From the NCBI GenBank assembly GCA_947568835.1, contig OX387602.1, positions 12,699,021-12,763,020 on the forward strand: a DNA stretch of 64,000 bases, given 5' to 3'. The stretch is from Protonemura montana (Eukaryota > Arthropoda > Insecta > Plecoptera > Nemouridae). Shown here piece by piece: positions 35,711-46,712 of this stretch. The notes below the pieces were generated by a model. The model saw only the letters and a list, made by a program, of their open reading frames with translations, searched no databases and was not told the origin of the DNA. The translations under genes were made by a program, and so were the position numbers. Numbering within the stretch: the first letter of the stretch is position 1; the number at the start of each line of letters is the position of its first letter.

Positions 35711-36131
35711 CTTCAAACAACAAAACATGGGGTTAGTTTCAAAGTGAGTTATCGGTTTTGATTTCAACTAATTATCTCCTCCTACAGCATCATGCAAGCA
35801 CATTTATTAATGGCACAAAACCGCAAACTCATTACAAAGAGATCTTGGCTGTCATAACTCCAAAATGTATTAAAACCTACAGGAATCATTTACTGCAGAG
35901 TTATGAAATTTAAGGAACGAGTTATTTAAATTTTAGGATGTAAACGTCTCAAAACATTTAGTTGGCCAGTTGAGTGGCATTAATATTGCACGAGATGTTA
36001 TATGATAATCTCGTATTTCTCTTTCTACTGAAATATCATTCAATCACAATTCTCAAAATGAAAAACAGATTCGCTCACTACTAAATTCAAGTCGGAGACA
36101 TTTAGTGATACCATGATAAATAAATGTTTAC

Positions 36132-36393
36132 TTTGTGATAACCAGGTTTTCGGTAACACTGGCCAACCGCATGGCTACTTCGGGTATGTCGCCGACGCAC
36201 TTGGCTCCGGGGGGCGCGGGGGCCACGGGGGGCACGATCTTTGGAGGCAACACCTGCTTGACACCGCCGTTCAAAATCTTTTCCTCCAGCCAATTATATC
36301 CTGGTAGTTCTTGGGCAAGCCGTCGTCCCTTCTCATGGAGTTGCTTTGTTGCTAAACGAGCTTGCACTGTCTTAACAACATTGCCGCCCTCCT
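36132..36393 (-). CDS. Gene 2, internal coding exon (86 codons)
   Basis: Acceptor GAATTTCAG at 36394 and donor AA|GTAAAC at 36132. It starts in phase 1 and ends in phase 2, matching both neighbours. It encodes a basic helical segment (RLATKQLHEKGRRLAQ) followed by 'GYNWLEEKILNGG' and a Pro-rich stretch. The intron before it has a run of 20 C on the plus strand (36468-36487), only 75 bases from the acceptor. Confidence 0.87.
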
Positions 36394-36676
36394 CTGAAAT
36401 TCAATTTCAACCAATTAAAATACATCGCATAGGCGATCCAATGAATGGTAAAATAAATCAAACGCCTCCCCCCCCCCCCCCCCCCCCACCCCTGCAATTT
36501 CGCGTCCACACAAGTGCACGCCTTTTGTCTAATAATAATACTATTTAGAAGGTTCGGTAACTTTCCTAATAATGCGCATTCAATGGATTACAGTGTTTTA
36601 GATTAACGTTATCACGATTACGGCAAGAGAAGAGCAGGGGTCTGAAAAAGTAGCCTCTGCTGCCGATGATATTTAC

Positions 36677-39014
36677 CTTTCTTCCGTTTCTTCTTTCCGC
36701 CGTCGGCACCTTCATCGTCTAGTGCTGGGGGCGGAGGCGGAGGCGGGGGCGGCGGCGGGGGCGGGGGCGGCGAATCCCGAACATCTGGAGTGGCGGCCAC
36801 CTCCTCCTTCGTGGCCCCCTTTGGAGATAAGACGACAGCACCACAACTCCCGGGGTCGCTGATTGCGCGGTTCAGGCTGGACTCCGTCGCCGAAGACTCC
36901 CGGCCTCCAGCTACGCTGACAACTTCCGGGCGATCGCCCGCGACATCCGTCTCGGTCCGATCAGGATTCAGGTCAATCACCAACTCGTTCGGACTAGGGG
37001 AGCTGACGGGACCGATCTCGGTTTCTGCCACTTTCAGATCGACAGAGAGTTTCCTCTGGGGTGCCAACGTAATGTCCGGGGAGCGCACGTGTGGACGTCC
37101 CTTGTAGCGCCAAGGTGGAGGCGCCGTGGTGGGTTTGAACGTCTGAATACTTTCGTGGCGGAAATTTCGGCGCGAGGTTGACTTCTTTCTTGCGATTATT
37201 TTCTTCGGTGTCGGCGGTGACGTTGTCGAAATCTCAACCTTCGTGCATTTCTTCAGCGATTGCAATGGCGGTCGACCTCTCTTCCGAGGCATCACTCTCG
37301 CGACACCCAGTCCTAAATCGTTCAGCACTGGGATTTCTGTCCCTATTATCGTCTCTACCTCCCCCTGGCTAAGATCTCGTTGGCCGTGTTCCGTCAGCGA
37401 CACACCTTTTGGGGCAAGCTTGAAGACGCCAACAGTTGCGATGACTTCCGGTCGCGCGTTGCTCTTCTCTTCGCTTAGGCGTCGCACAGCGTCGGAGCTG
37501 GCCCTGTCCCCATCGGTGTTGCTGATCGCAGTCGCCAGGACCCCGTGGATTGGGGGAACTCGTTTCACTGTTCCTCCGGACCCCGACTTGCCGTCGATCA
37601 CAAACACGGGGCTGACGTCCACCGGTCCCTGACCACATACCAACTCGATCGGGTGTGACGCGTCGCCAGCTAAAATTCGTGGCAGTGGGGCTCGATCTAC
37701 ACTTGGCGCATCGTTCACGTCTGTCACTACACCTTCATGTAACTCCGCTGCTACCAAGAAATTCGCTTGCTTGATGACACACGTCTCCCCACTGTTCACC
37801 CAGCCGTCGGCGTTGACCACCGCCTCCCCACCGACGTCAGTCGTCACCGAAGTCAGTGGTGACTTGTCCAACACTCTCCAATTCTTACTGTTGCAGCGAG
37901 AGATCCGCATTTTCGGATAGCGCGGTGGTCGATCCATGCCGTCGTCGGGACAAGGCAGCGACGCGCTCCTCGTGGTTTTCTGGAGCGGCACTCGCCCTTG
38001 TGACGGCGCTCTCTCGACGAGCTCAGGGGCCGAAGTGCGTCGCGATTGCAGTTGGCGACGAGTAGTACCTTCTGCCCCCTCTAGGTAATCAGTGCCCTCT
38101 AGTACTGACAACAACTCCAAAGTGTCTTCTTCACTATGCGCACGCTGCTTCGCTGCAAACGTTTCCAAACAATAATCGGATGGTGCTTGTGGCGAGGTTT
38201 GCAAAACGTGCTCAGTCTGAGAATATATCATTTCGCGCGCCAAATCCTCTTCGTCACTAATGTCCTCGTACTCCGGCCGCCTGATCACACCTACCGTGTC
38301 CCCTGTATTTTTCTGCTGATCCTCGTGTGAACTTGACACAGACGCTATTCGAGCAAACACTTTGTTTATCATTCTTCCTTTCTCCTCGGAAAGTTTTGCG
38401 AAATAATCGTCTAATGTGAGGGTGGGAGGGCCGTAATCGACATCCTCGAAGGCATTATTTAACCCGGAGTCACGAATCGACAAACTCTTGGCATTCGACG
38501 CTTCTTGCTCTACACTCGTCACTTTCGGCTCTGCACTCGCGACCGTATGCGTCAACACTTTGGCTGTCAATCCGGGAATTTTGGCGCCTTCGACTTTTTG
38601 GTGCGCTTGCCTGTGTGTTGGCGGAGCCTGAAGTTCCACGGGCTCTTGTCGCATTCGATACCTGCCGTTACTTCGGCACTCCAGCCTCCCCAATCGCACG
38701 GCGTCTTCCACCCTGACCATCATCACTTTTGGCTCCGGCGCTATAACCGTTGTTTTTCCCCCGCTTTTCACTGTGACAGCCAGCTTAATCACGCTCTGTG
38801 CCCGCTCGTCCCTTTCGCCTTCTATACGTTTCCCTGAAAACGGCTTGTTTTCCGGCGCTAGCGCGTGCGTTGGCGACGGCGCTGTCATAAGCAGCGTCGG
38901 CATTGGCCGTGCGTAGAACTGGCTTCGTGCGTAGATACGAGGTGCGTCGGGCGAAATGCGTTTTAGGACTGGCATCGACGGCGATAGCGTCGACGGCATG
39001 TTGGCACTCATCAT
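36677..39014 (-). CDS. Gene 2, first coding exon: AT-hook and proline-rich nuclear protein
   Basis: The start is taken at the ATG ATG pair (39014), 21 bases after an acceptor (CAACAG at 39036); a second acceptor lies at 39081, and both leave the frame open, so the exon could in principle also be an internal exon. About 780 residues are GC-rich compared with the surroundings. Features: an AT-hook (RKRGRPP, core near residue 580) with basic residues around it, a run of about 15 prolines followed by an acidic piece and KKKRKK (nuclear-signal-like) at the exon end, and long disordered Ser/Pro/Glu-rich parts. The donor AAAG|GTAAAT has phase 1. With the downstream exons the predicted protein is 2,662 residues (2,624 without the 114-nt cassette). 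An AT-hook binds AT-rich minor grooves, so this is likely a DNA- or chromatin-bound cofactor. Confidence 0.85.
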
Positions 39015-39080
39015 TGCAAATTTTGAGTCAGTTATCTGTTGAAAATATGTTTGGAATGAATGATGTGGGATTTGCAATGG

Positions 39081-40914
39081 CTGTAAAAACGCAATTGAAT
39101 TTATTTGGAACTAATCAGTGTTGGCCGCACGCTTGTACGCCAAACAAACAAGCCGATAACAGAAATTGTTATTTATGAACATGAAACTCGTCGATAGAAC
39201 TTGTGCTGCATAGCACCGAGTCCACTATTTTTGCTCTGAAAATATAATTTCATAGCAATTTGTTCCCACGCCTTGTTTTAATCCAAAGCCAAAGCAATCC
39301 TCGCGGTACAGAGAAAAGAACTTTCCGTATAAATTGTATTTATTAGTTTGAAAGGACTAATACCTTTTACTCTATTGCCTTGACAATTATTACAAGTATT
39401 CGCAAAATTCCACTCGCCAGTTTTAGCCTTGTCGAATGCTTGGTTTATTTCGACCGCGGTGGCAGCTGCATGGCAGTCAATTCGAGGTAAATGGGAGCTA
39501 AATGAAAACATTCCTCTACCTACCTCATCGGGCAGACCACAGTTACTCTCCCTGGATGAAATTAATTAGCGTGCAGCCAGACTATTTCTTTCCAGGAAAT
39601 AATAATTACACCAAATGCCGCGTGGAGAGCGTATTTTAATGTATTTCTCACAGACCTGCATTCGACGCCCAAGCACACACATACACCACTTTAGCCATGC
39701 TGTGATTAGGTTTAAAAATTATCTATCGGTCTACATTCGGGTCAAGGTTAGTTATAATTGCGGATAGACAGACGAGTGGCTGGGAGAAGAAGTGGACTGA
39801 AGCAACAGTCGGACAGTAATAGCAGGCAGCTAGAGAAAAACAATTCAGATCGAGTATTTACTGCCAGCTCAGTTATTCATCAGGTTAATTGGTTTGGCGC
39901 GTGGAAGAGCCCGTTTAGCCCTCGCCCCCCCCCCCCCCCCCCCCCCAACCCTCATGACCACCATATGACATATGGAAGCGTCTTGCGAAATGTCCACCTC
40001 TGTCAGTAAGAACATTTCCGGGAACCAGGCTGTTGCATATCCAGGTCTTCAGACAGGGGTTTGTTTTGACAGGGCGGTGAGTTTTGATGCTGCCAACATT
40101 CGACTTCGCTAAGTGAAATGTAATAATTCTAAAGTGCTTCAACTGAAGCGAAGTTAACATCATTTCCCGACCGTTCCAAGGAAATCTAGGTAGGGGGACC
40201 GCAGGAGCTATGGGATGAAGATAAGGTTAAGCCACGCCAGACATCTTGACTCGGATTTCCACGGAGAACGGAGAAAGAAAACCGAAGCCAAGACAAGACC
40301 GTTTTTGTTCGTCTCTGGTGTCTACGAGATTGATCAATAACGATTTTTGCAGCGAGTCTCCAAGCTTATTATTTTATTTGTCGTAGCGCTCTATGGCTTT
40401 GAAAGTGCAGTTCCGAAACGGGACTTCCTTGAAAAGTGAATGGTTCTACAATCAAATAATTCGCTATGCACACCTGTAAAGTCTGTACTCTGTTAAGATC
40501 ACTTGCAGCTAATCAACATTGAGTGTGTAGGTGTTGTCTGATGAGCCAGCAACATGTGGTAGCGGCATGTCCCACCCGATGGCGCTTGCGATCGCCCTTT
40601 TCACAAACCTCTATAATTATTGAATAATGACGACTCAAAATATTGATACATTTATATCAGTCGTTAAGTTCAGCATTAATATATATCCATTAAGCGTAAA
40701 CCAGACCCAAATGCGAGTAACCTGAGAAAAATAATAAAAGAACATTTCTTATCGTTCATTTTTGTTGGTAAAGAAGTAATTTGGAGGCCATTTTTCAGGT
40801 CAACATTATACGTTATAATCATAAAATAATCAGATAGCATAATCAGGCTAACATTAGTGTTATGGTCGTACGCTACCTTAGCTAGCTGAAATCACAATTT
40901 CAGTTTTGTTCACG
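39081..40914 (-). other. Upstream of gene 2: no gene seen
   Basis: AT-rich with a run of 22 C (39925-39946) and a MITE-like fragment near 40763. The minus-strand frame at 39278-39511 (with 'NTCNNCQGN') has no convincing splice context and is not called. Confidence 0.45.
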
Positions 40915-41240
40915 AGGTTCACGAGGTTAGAGGGATGAAAGTTAGCACAGCAATATCTGCCTTGCTTGTTAACCTCTCGACAGCATAGATTTGTGGAGGA
41001 ATTCTGTTGTTTGAGTTGTACCGTCCTTCGAAATGGACGCTAAACCCCCTAGGTCCCCTAGGTGCTCTTCGACAGGAGTAGGTTACGTGCAGGCACCGGG
41101 TTGTTCCACCTCCCTTCTATGCTAGGTTAGGTTCATCATCAGCCTCATCATCATTCACCGAAGCCTTGAGACCAGTGCCAAATGCCCAAATGTCAAAACA
41201 ATGCGTCGTTAAACCTCTGCAATCAATCATCAAATCACAA
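40915..41240 (-). repeat. Dispersed repeat module, isolated copy
   Basis: Same block order as 3620-3890, 9530-9830 and 53030-53470: AGCATAGATTTGTGGAGGA, CGACAGGAGTAGG, a CATCATCA tract and an 'ACAATGCGTCGTTAAA' end. It shows that the module moves independently of the long inverted repeat. Confidence 0.7.
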
Positions 41241-44200
41241 ATGTGTAACTACACCAGCTCCCTCCAATCACCGCAATAGTGTGAAATTATTTTTAGTTCA
41301 GACCTCGACCACTACAGCGCTATTACAGCAGTAAGGTTGTCTCATATTTTCCTACTTCATGATGTGTGCTATACCAACTACTTTCCAAACCCAACTTTCA
41401 TCGTGTGGTACGAAAAATCTAAGCTCGACTGAATTTCAATAAATTATTGTGGCTACGAAAGTTGCAATAAAATGGCAAAAGAATGTTAAACGTCAAAATA
41501 TTGCACAGAATACTGAAATTCGGTTGATATATAGTTGCACAATGGAAGCTATTGCCTGCTGTTTGAATCTGGTAAAGGTTGACCTGATTGATGTTTGCGA
41601 TGGCCATCTTGAGATTCGGAACTTCGAGGTTCTCAAAATATTACAAATCGGGTCGAGCAGGCATAGTAAAAATGTTGCGATTTCATGCTTTAAAACAAGC
41701 TAAGTCCCTGGATTTGCTAAGTCGTCGCACACACCTCTTGCTTGCGGTGTCTGGCATTGTTCCAGATTTCGCCCTAAAAAATCTTTTATCTTCCTGGAAT
41801 CATGTGGAAAGATCCAACAAAACATAGTGCTACCAACCCATGAATTAAATTTCGATGGCGGGATTTGAATGTATTAATTTCATCTGGAAAATTATTCTCA
41901 GGATTTGTATTTTCTTTTTAAAATTATATAACATTACTCAAGATATATGAAACGACGTAGGCTTTGAAGCAAAAACAAATAGGTAGCGGATAGTTACAGA
42001 AATTGTTTTTTATTTATTAGTTGACCCTAACATGGTACCTCGTGTGTCTAAGCGGAAAAGTGAGTGTAGTCGACTTATAATGCAAGGAAATGACGACTGA
42101 AATATACAGAAATAGAGAAAGACGCAAACAGTGTCACGATTGTAAATAATCATAAGTTTCTGAGAGGAAGTAGATAGTAAGCTGCTCAACAGATTCATAG
42201 CAAGTTTTCTTATTTCTGTGGTGTGCTTTGTACATCGCGCTAGATTAAACCCCTTTATCCCCGGCGAGCTTTGAATATTTTTGGTTTTCATGTGAGAAAT
42301 AGGAAATATTTACTTTCAATTGTAAGGACGTAAGCTGTGATACGTTGCTGATTTGAATTCTGGACAGGTCCCATAGAAATAAAAGATGTATGTCTAAATA
42401 TCTGAACTTCGCTAGCCCATCTGTTTTCCCTAGTATCGGAATTTCCCTCATTTTACTGCGTTCTTCACATATTACATATTACCTGCAAAAGAGCACAGTT
42501 CGGAAATAATCTTGAGAAATTGCGTAAGATTCAAGATTTCACTTGTAGGTACTCTGTTCCCGGGATGGTTTTAATGAGCATTTCATATGCTGCGCAGATA
42601 TTTTGTAAGATGGAATATTTTTTTTGCAAACCACAGATCAGCAAGGGAGGTTCAATAGTAGATTTAAAGTCTGGGAACACGATTCCCTGAAAATGAACAA
42701 CGAAAGGAAATTGACTCGCGCTGACAATTATTTCCGCAAAGTTGCCGCCACCACTAAGGATTGCTACCCTACACCCCAACCCCCTAACACCCTGCAAAAG
42801 GAAATTTATAATGGTTATCCTGCCCTCACTTAGCAAAGGTAGGTACTCCCCGGTGGTACCTAAAGATGTACCTATAGTACCGAGACCTTTTTTTTTATAT
42901 ACCTTCTTTCATCCTCCACCAAAACCTGTACAGTTCTTACCGAAATCAGCCAAGCACCGTTACTAACCTTTTACAATAGAAGCCGCCGCGAAAACCGACA
43001 AGTGTTTAAAAATAGTATTTTAACCCCCTACCGTCAGGGTATGTCTTAGACAAAGGTATAGAAAAATTGTAATCTGCAACCTTGAAGTACCTTTTCAAAG
43101 ATCTTGTGCGGATGGTAGTCAATAAGTTTGACAGCGAGGGTGTGACAAAAAGGACCCGACAGTGGGCACATGTGTCGAAGATACGGTCGCCGTTCATTTC
43201 GTGTGCATCCTGGACAGAGTTTCGAAATAAAAGCTTGATGCAACAATGCCAAGGGTTGTCAAGCTGTCAAGCACATGTGATTAAAAATACAGTTGACTGG
43301 ACACCGCACCAATGACTTTCAAATTGCAACGCTGTTTACAGACTGAACCTTCATGAAAATTAAATAATCCCTCGGTGGAAGGAGATAATACCAACAATAA
43401 GTACCTAATTACCAATCACGTGCATGAGTAATTATTGCATGCACAGTTTCCACTGCTCTACCTTCGCCAGCGACTCCATTGCAGTTATTTGCATTCACGA
43501 GTCAGGTATAGATATAGAGTACTTCTATTTCAAAGCTGTCCTAACCACCACAGAAACATTTTTATTTTTACGAAAGCAATTATTTCCAACCAACGTAGGA
43601 CCGAATGACGTCAATGAAACTAGCTACTTTAAATATGTTTAAAACACGTTTGGTGACTAGCACGATAATAGATACCGGAATCAGACCGATAAGCGTAGTG
43701 ACTACTTAGGGGCTTAATTACTCTCCTGTCGGTATCGAGTTCAGGAAGACAGGAACGTGGTCGAAGCGGGTAGGTTCACGTTCAGGCGTCGTACGTCGGA
43801 CTTGGGAGAGCGTCGCCAAGCTATTGGCAGTGACGTGTACAGACGGGCGACGCTTACCAATAACGAAAGTACACGTCGTCGTCAGAACGGTAGTCGGACG
43901 GTGCTACGGTAACGCGTGTCCCTGTTGAATGATCGATAGCCTCTTTTCAGCGGATATCAACCATTTCCACAAGCTGTCTATTAGACTTGGAACGCACTGA
44001 AATAAACGCGTTGCTAATTTCATGTGTAAGACTCACCGCGCTGTACTTGACTATCAGTGGGCGGCTGTAATCAAAATTGAAATTGTGTTGATTGTTATAT
44101 TTTACGAAAACGTAAAGAGGACGAGGTTGTTCAAATTGGGTCGTCTTTTGAACTGTTTTAAGCCCATTATTGCCACCTTCTTACTGAGTTATTCGCAGAA

Positions 44201-45920
44201 ATACGTTGTTTATTTATTAACGTGGTGTGGTTGGATTGATCATGACTTTGATTAGCCATGATTCAGACTGCCGAGGATAGAGGTTGCATAATATCTAAAA
44301 TTTCAGTGTGTGGGTAGATCGTCATTACAATTATAAAGCTAATTTTACGTAAATTGTGATCAATGGAAAGTAGTACGCAAGTTATCGCGACGAAAGTAAA
44401 TTCGCTCAAAGAAAAGCATTTGCAAAAGGACACTGCCACACTAACATTTCTATGCCTTTCAGTGAATGCAGTCGTAGAACACTATATTTGACAATTTTAA
44501 ACAATCGCCTCCCACTGCCTCCCCACACCCCCTGGGCTGTTTTAGGAAACGCAATATCAAATTAATTTTGTAGTCAATTATCACACAGCAATCCTTTCAA
44601 AGTGAAATAGTTACTAAAAAAATTCCTAAATTAATAGGGAATGTGTCCTGCTGGAATGTTAGGTCTTTGTCACGTACACTTTAATAGCATGCCTGTAAGT
44701 GCTGTGTTCTCCAAAAGCAATACTGTCCCCATCCCCAACCCTCACCCCACCTATAAGCGTACATGTAAAAACATTTGCTATGATGCCAAGGAACGTCAAG
44801 AAAAATTGGAAAAATTAACTGCAATTTGCATGTTCCCTTACAAATCAGTGAGCCTTGAAAGTTGACCTTTTATTTTGAACCTAACTGCATTTTTCTTTAT
44901 CGATCGATGAATCGAATTCCGACCGCCGGCCATTGCTCTATCTAAACTTTACAGTCTCTGCACCGTACTTCTACGCAAGGATGCAGCATTTTGATAACAA
45001 CGTGTTTCATTCACTGCGACAAATTCCTTGATTTACAAAGACTTATTAAATCACTACCGTTGTCAGCATTCTAGCTGATAACAAAGCATTTGGTACATGG
45101 CTTGCATCCCCTTGTTTGCACCCCCGCAATCACGACCTTTATGACACTTGAGAATTCAATTGACAAGTACGTACAAGACCATGAAACATTAGACAAGCCC
45201 GCCACAAGGCCCATGCTTGCGTAAACGAAATGCTTCGGTAAGTGCATTTTGCCAGCAACGAAACCGTTCCGTGCTCTTCGGGCTCCTCTCTGACTAGAGC
45301 TTCACGAGCAATATAAATCAGGAACTGTGTCACAATTGATTTCGGTACTTTCGAACGGCAATGATTTCTGAGCGCAAAACAATTAAACACATTCAGTTTA
45401 CGATAGCGTTTAGATGCACTAAAATGAGTACAATTTAAGAATTAAAAGTCATCGCAACTCCATTCATCAACACGCGTCCATTTAAGAAGAACTCTTTACC
45501 GACACGATGGTGCTTCGCCGAAAAACACTATGAAGTCAGTCACCCTCAAGTCACGTGTTTGCTGTTGACACCTCTCCCGAGATCACTGAAAGACGGCTCC
45601 ACGTGGGCAGTGCAAGAAGCCCGCTCTCACTGACAACGTCGACTAACACAATAATTCGTATTCGTAGCTAGCAGGCTAGTAAATAAATGTACGTAGTCGC
45701 TTCGCTACCACGCGGTCCTATGTTGTCATTGAGTTCATTATCTTATGTCGATTGTGATTGTCGAAATTTAGGACAAGTCGATGCAGTGGAAATTCACAAT
45801 TAAATGTACACGTGAACACGATAACAAGTAATAGTTAAAATAACTGATACCTAATCACAGCACGACTAAAATACTATTTCAAGTACGCACACAGAAAGTA
45901 AAACCGCTGTACTAACTCAC
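41241..45920. other. Intergenic or 5' intron of gene 2: no gene seen
   Basis: AT-rich, with poly-T runs. A GC-richer patch at 43740-44020 ends in a donor-like TGT|GTAAGA (about 44027), but nothing else supports an exon. Confidence 0.4.
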
Positions 45921-46209
45921 CTCACGTATTTGCTTGCTTATGGTGTTTTTAATGAATTTGAATCTGCAACGAAGGTTTTTGTTATGGGTCCAAAAAACCG
46001 GTTACCGTTTGGGTATTAAGTTGGGTAACCACTCCAAATCGTCTTCCTAAAGACGTCATCAAGAACGAAGGAACGAGTATTCCCGAGCTGACTCGATGAG
46101 GGCAAAAGCTACCCGCCAGCACGCACGTCACACGAAGCATTGACGGCCGTGTCCGTGCCTTGCCTGTAATAAACTCACACGCGTGCTTCAAACCTCTCGC
46201 TCACTCACT
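45921..46209 (-). other. Putative 5' non-coding exon of gene 2, minus strand
   Basis: On the minus strand an initiator-like CATTCAGTGAG (A at 46209) is followed after about 290 bases by a strong donor, GAG|GTGAGT, at 45921. The interval is GC-richer than its surroundings and has no long frame starting in good context. The next downstream minus-strand exon is the gene 2 ATG exon at 39035, so this could be its first exon. That link is inferred from position and strand only. Confidence 0.35.
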
Positions 46210-46405
46210 GAATGCTTCTGTCGACGCAGTACATTAAACTGTTTCCTTTTGCCTTTATCATCACAATTCCTTTCATAAAGATATCCTATGTGCGCATGTC
46301 CGCTTCATATCAACATCGTGTGAGTTGTTATTAATATTTTATTAGAGCCTTATCTAAATTTTATCTCGATTCTCTCTTACAGAAGAGATTCCGCTTCAGC
46401 GCTGG

Positions 46406-46444
46406 TATATATAATAAGTGAATGGCTCGGCGCTCGCCAGTTCA
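46406..46444 (+). promoter_or_regulatory. TATA-box plus initiator promoter
   Basis: TATATATAA at 46406-46414 is followed by CCAGTT (A at 46439), a spacing of 33 bases that fits arthropod TATA-initiator promoters. The facing minus-strand initiator at 46209 makes this a probable divergent promoter about 230 bp wide. Confidence 0.5.
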
Positions 46445-46712
46445 CTCTAGAGCGTCGGGGGGTGATCGTTGCTATGGGTTGCAGACGACGCCTCCCGTCG
46501 GTGGCTGCGTCGATTTTGCCCTCGATCCAGACGTCGCACCTTTGTGATGTTACTACTGTCATAACGCTCTGCCGTTTGCCCAGACACACTCGATTGATAG
46601 AGCGCGTGCAGGATCGATCGATAGCCTAATATTGTTGTCTGTCGAATTGCTCGCGCGCTTTGTTCGAATATCCGTGGGCTTGGATTTTGAGCTAATTGGA
46701 AATCTCCAATTG
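46439..46712 (+). other. Gene 3, putative 5' untranslated first exon
   Basis: The exon runs from the initiator to the strong donor ATTG|GTAAGT at 46712. It carries a short 51-codon upstream frame (46474-46629) and no frame that joins the next exon from an ATG. The CpG-rich sequence is unlike the AT-rich flanks. Confidence 0.45.

Noticed and set aside
37243-37632. Plus-strand 129-residue and nearby minus-strand 89-residue frames in the GC-rich exon
   Set aside because: Shadows of the gene 2 first coding exon, expected from its GC-rich composition.
39278-39511. Minus-strand 77-residue frame with two Cys pairs ('NTCNNCQGN') upstream of gene 2
   Set aside because: Acceptor- and donor-like sites are weak, no phase link to the next exon, and no domain.
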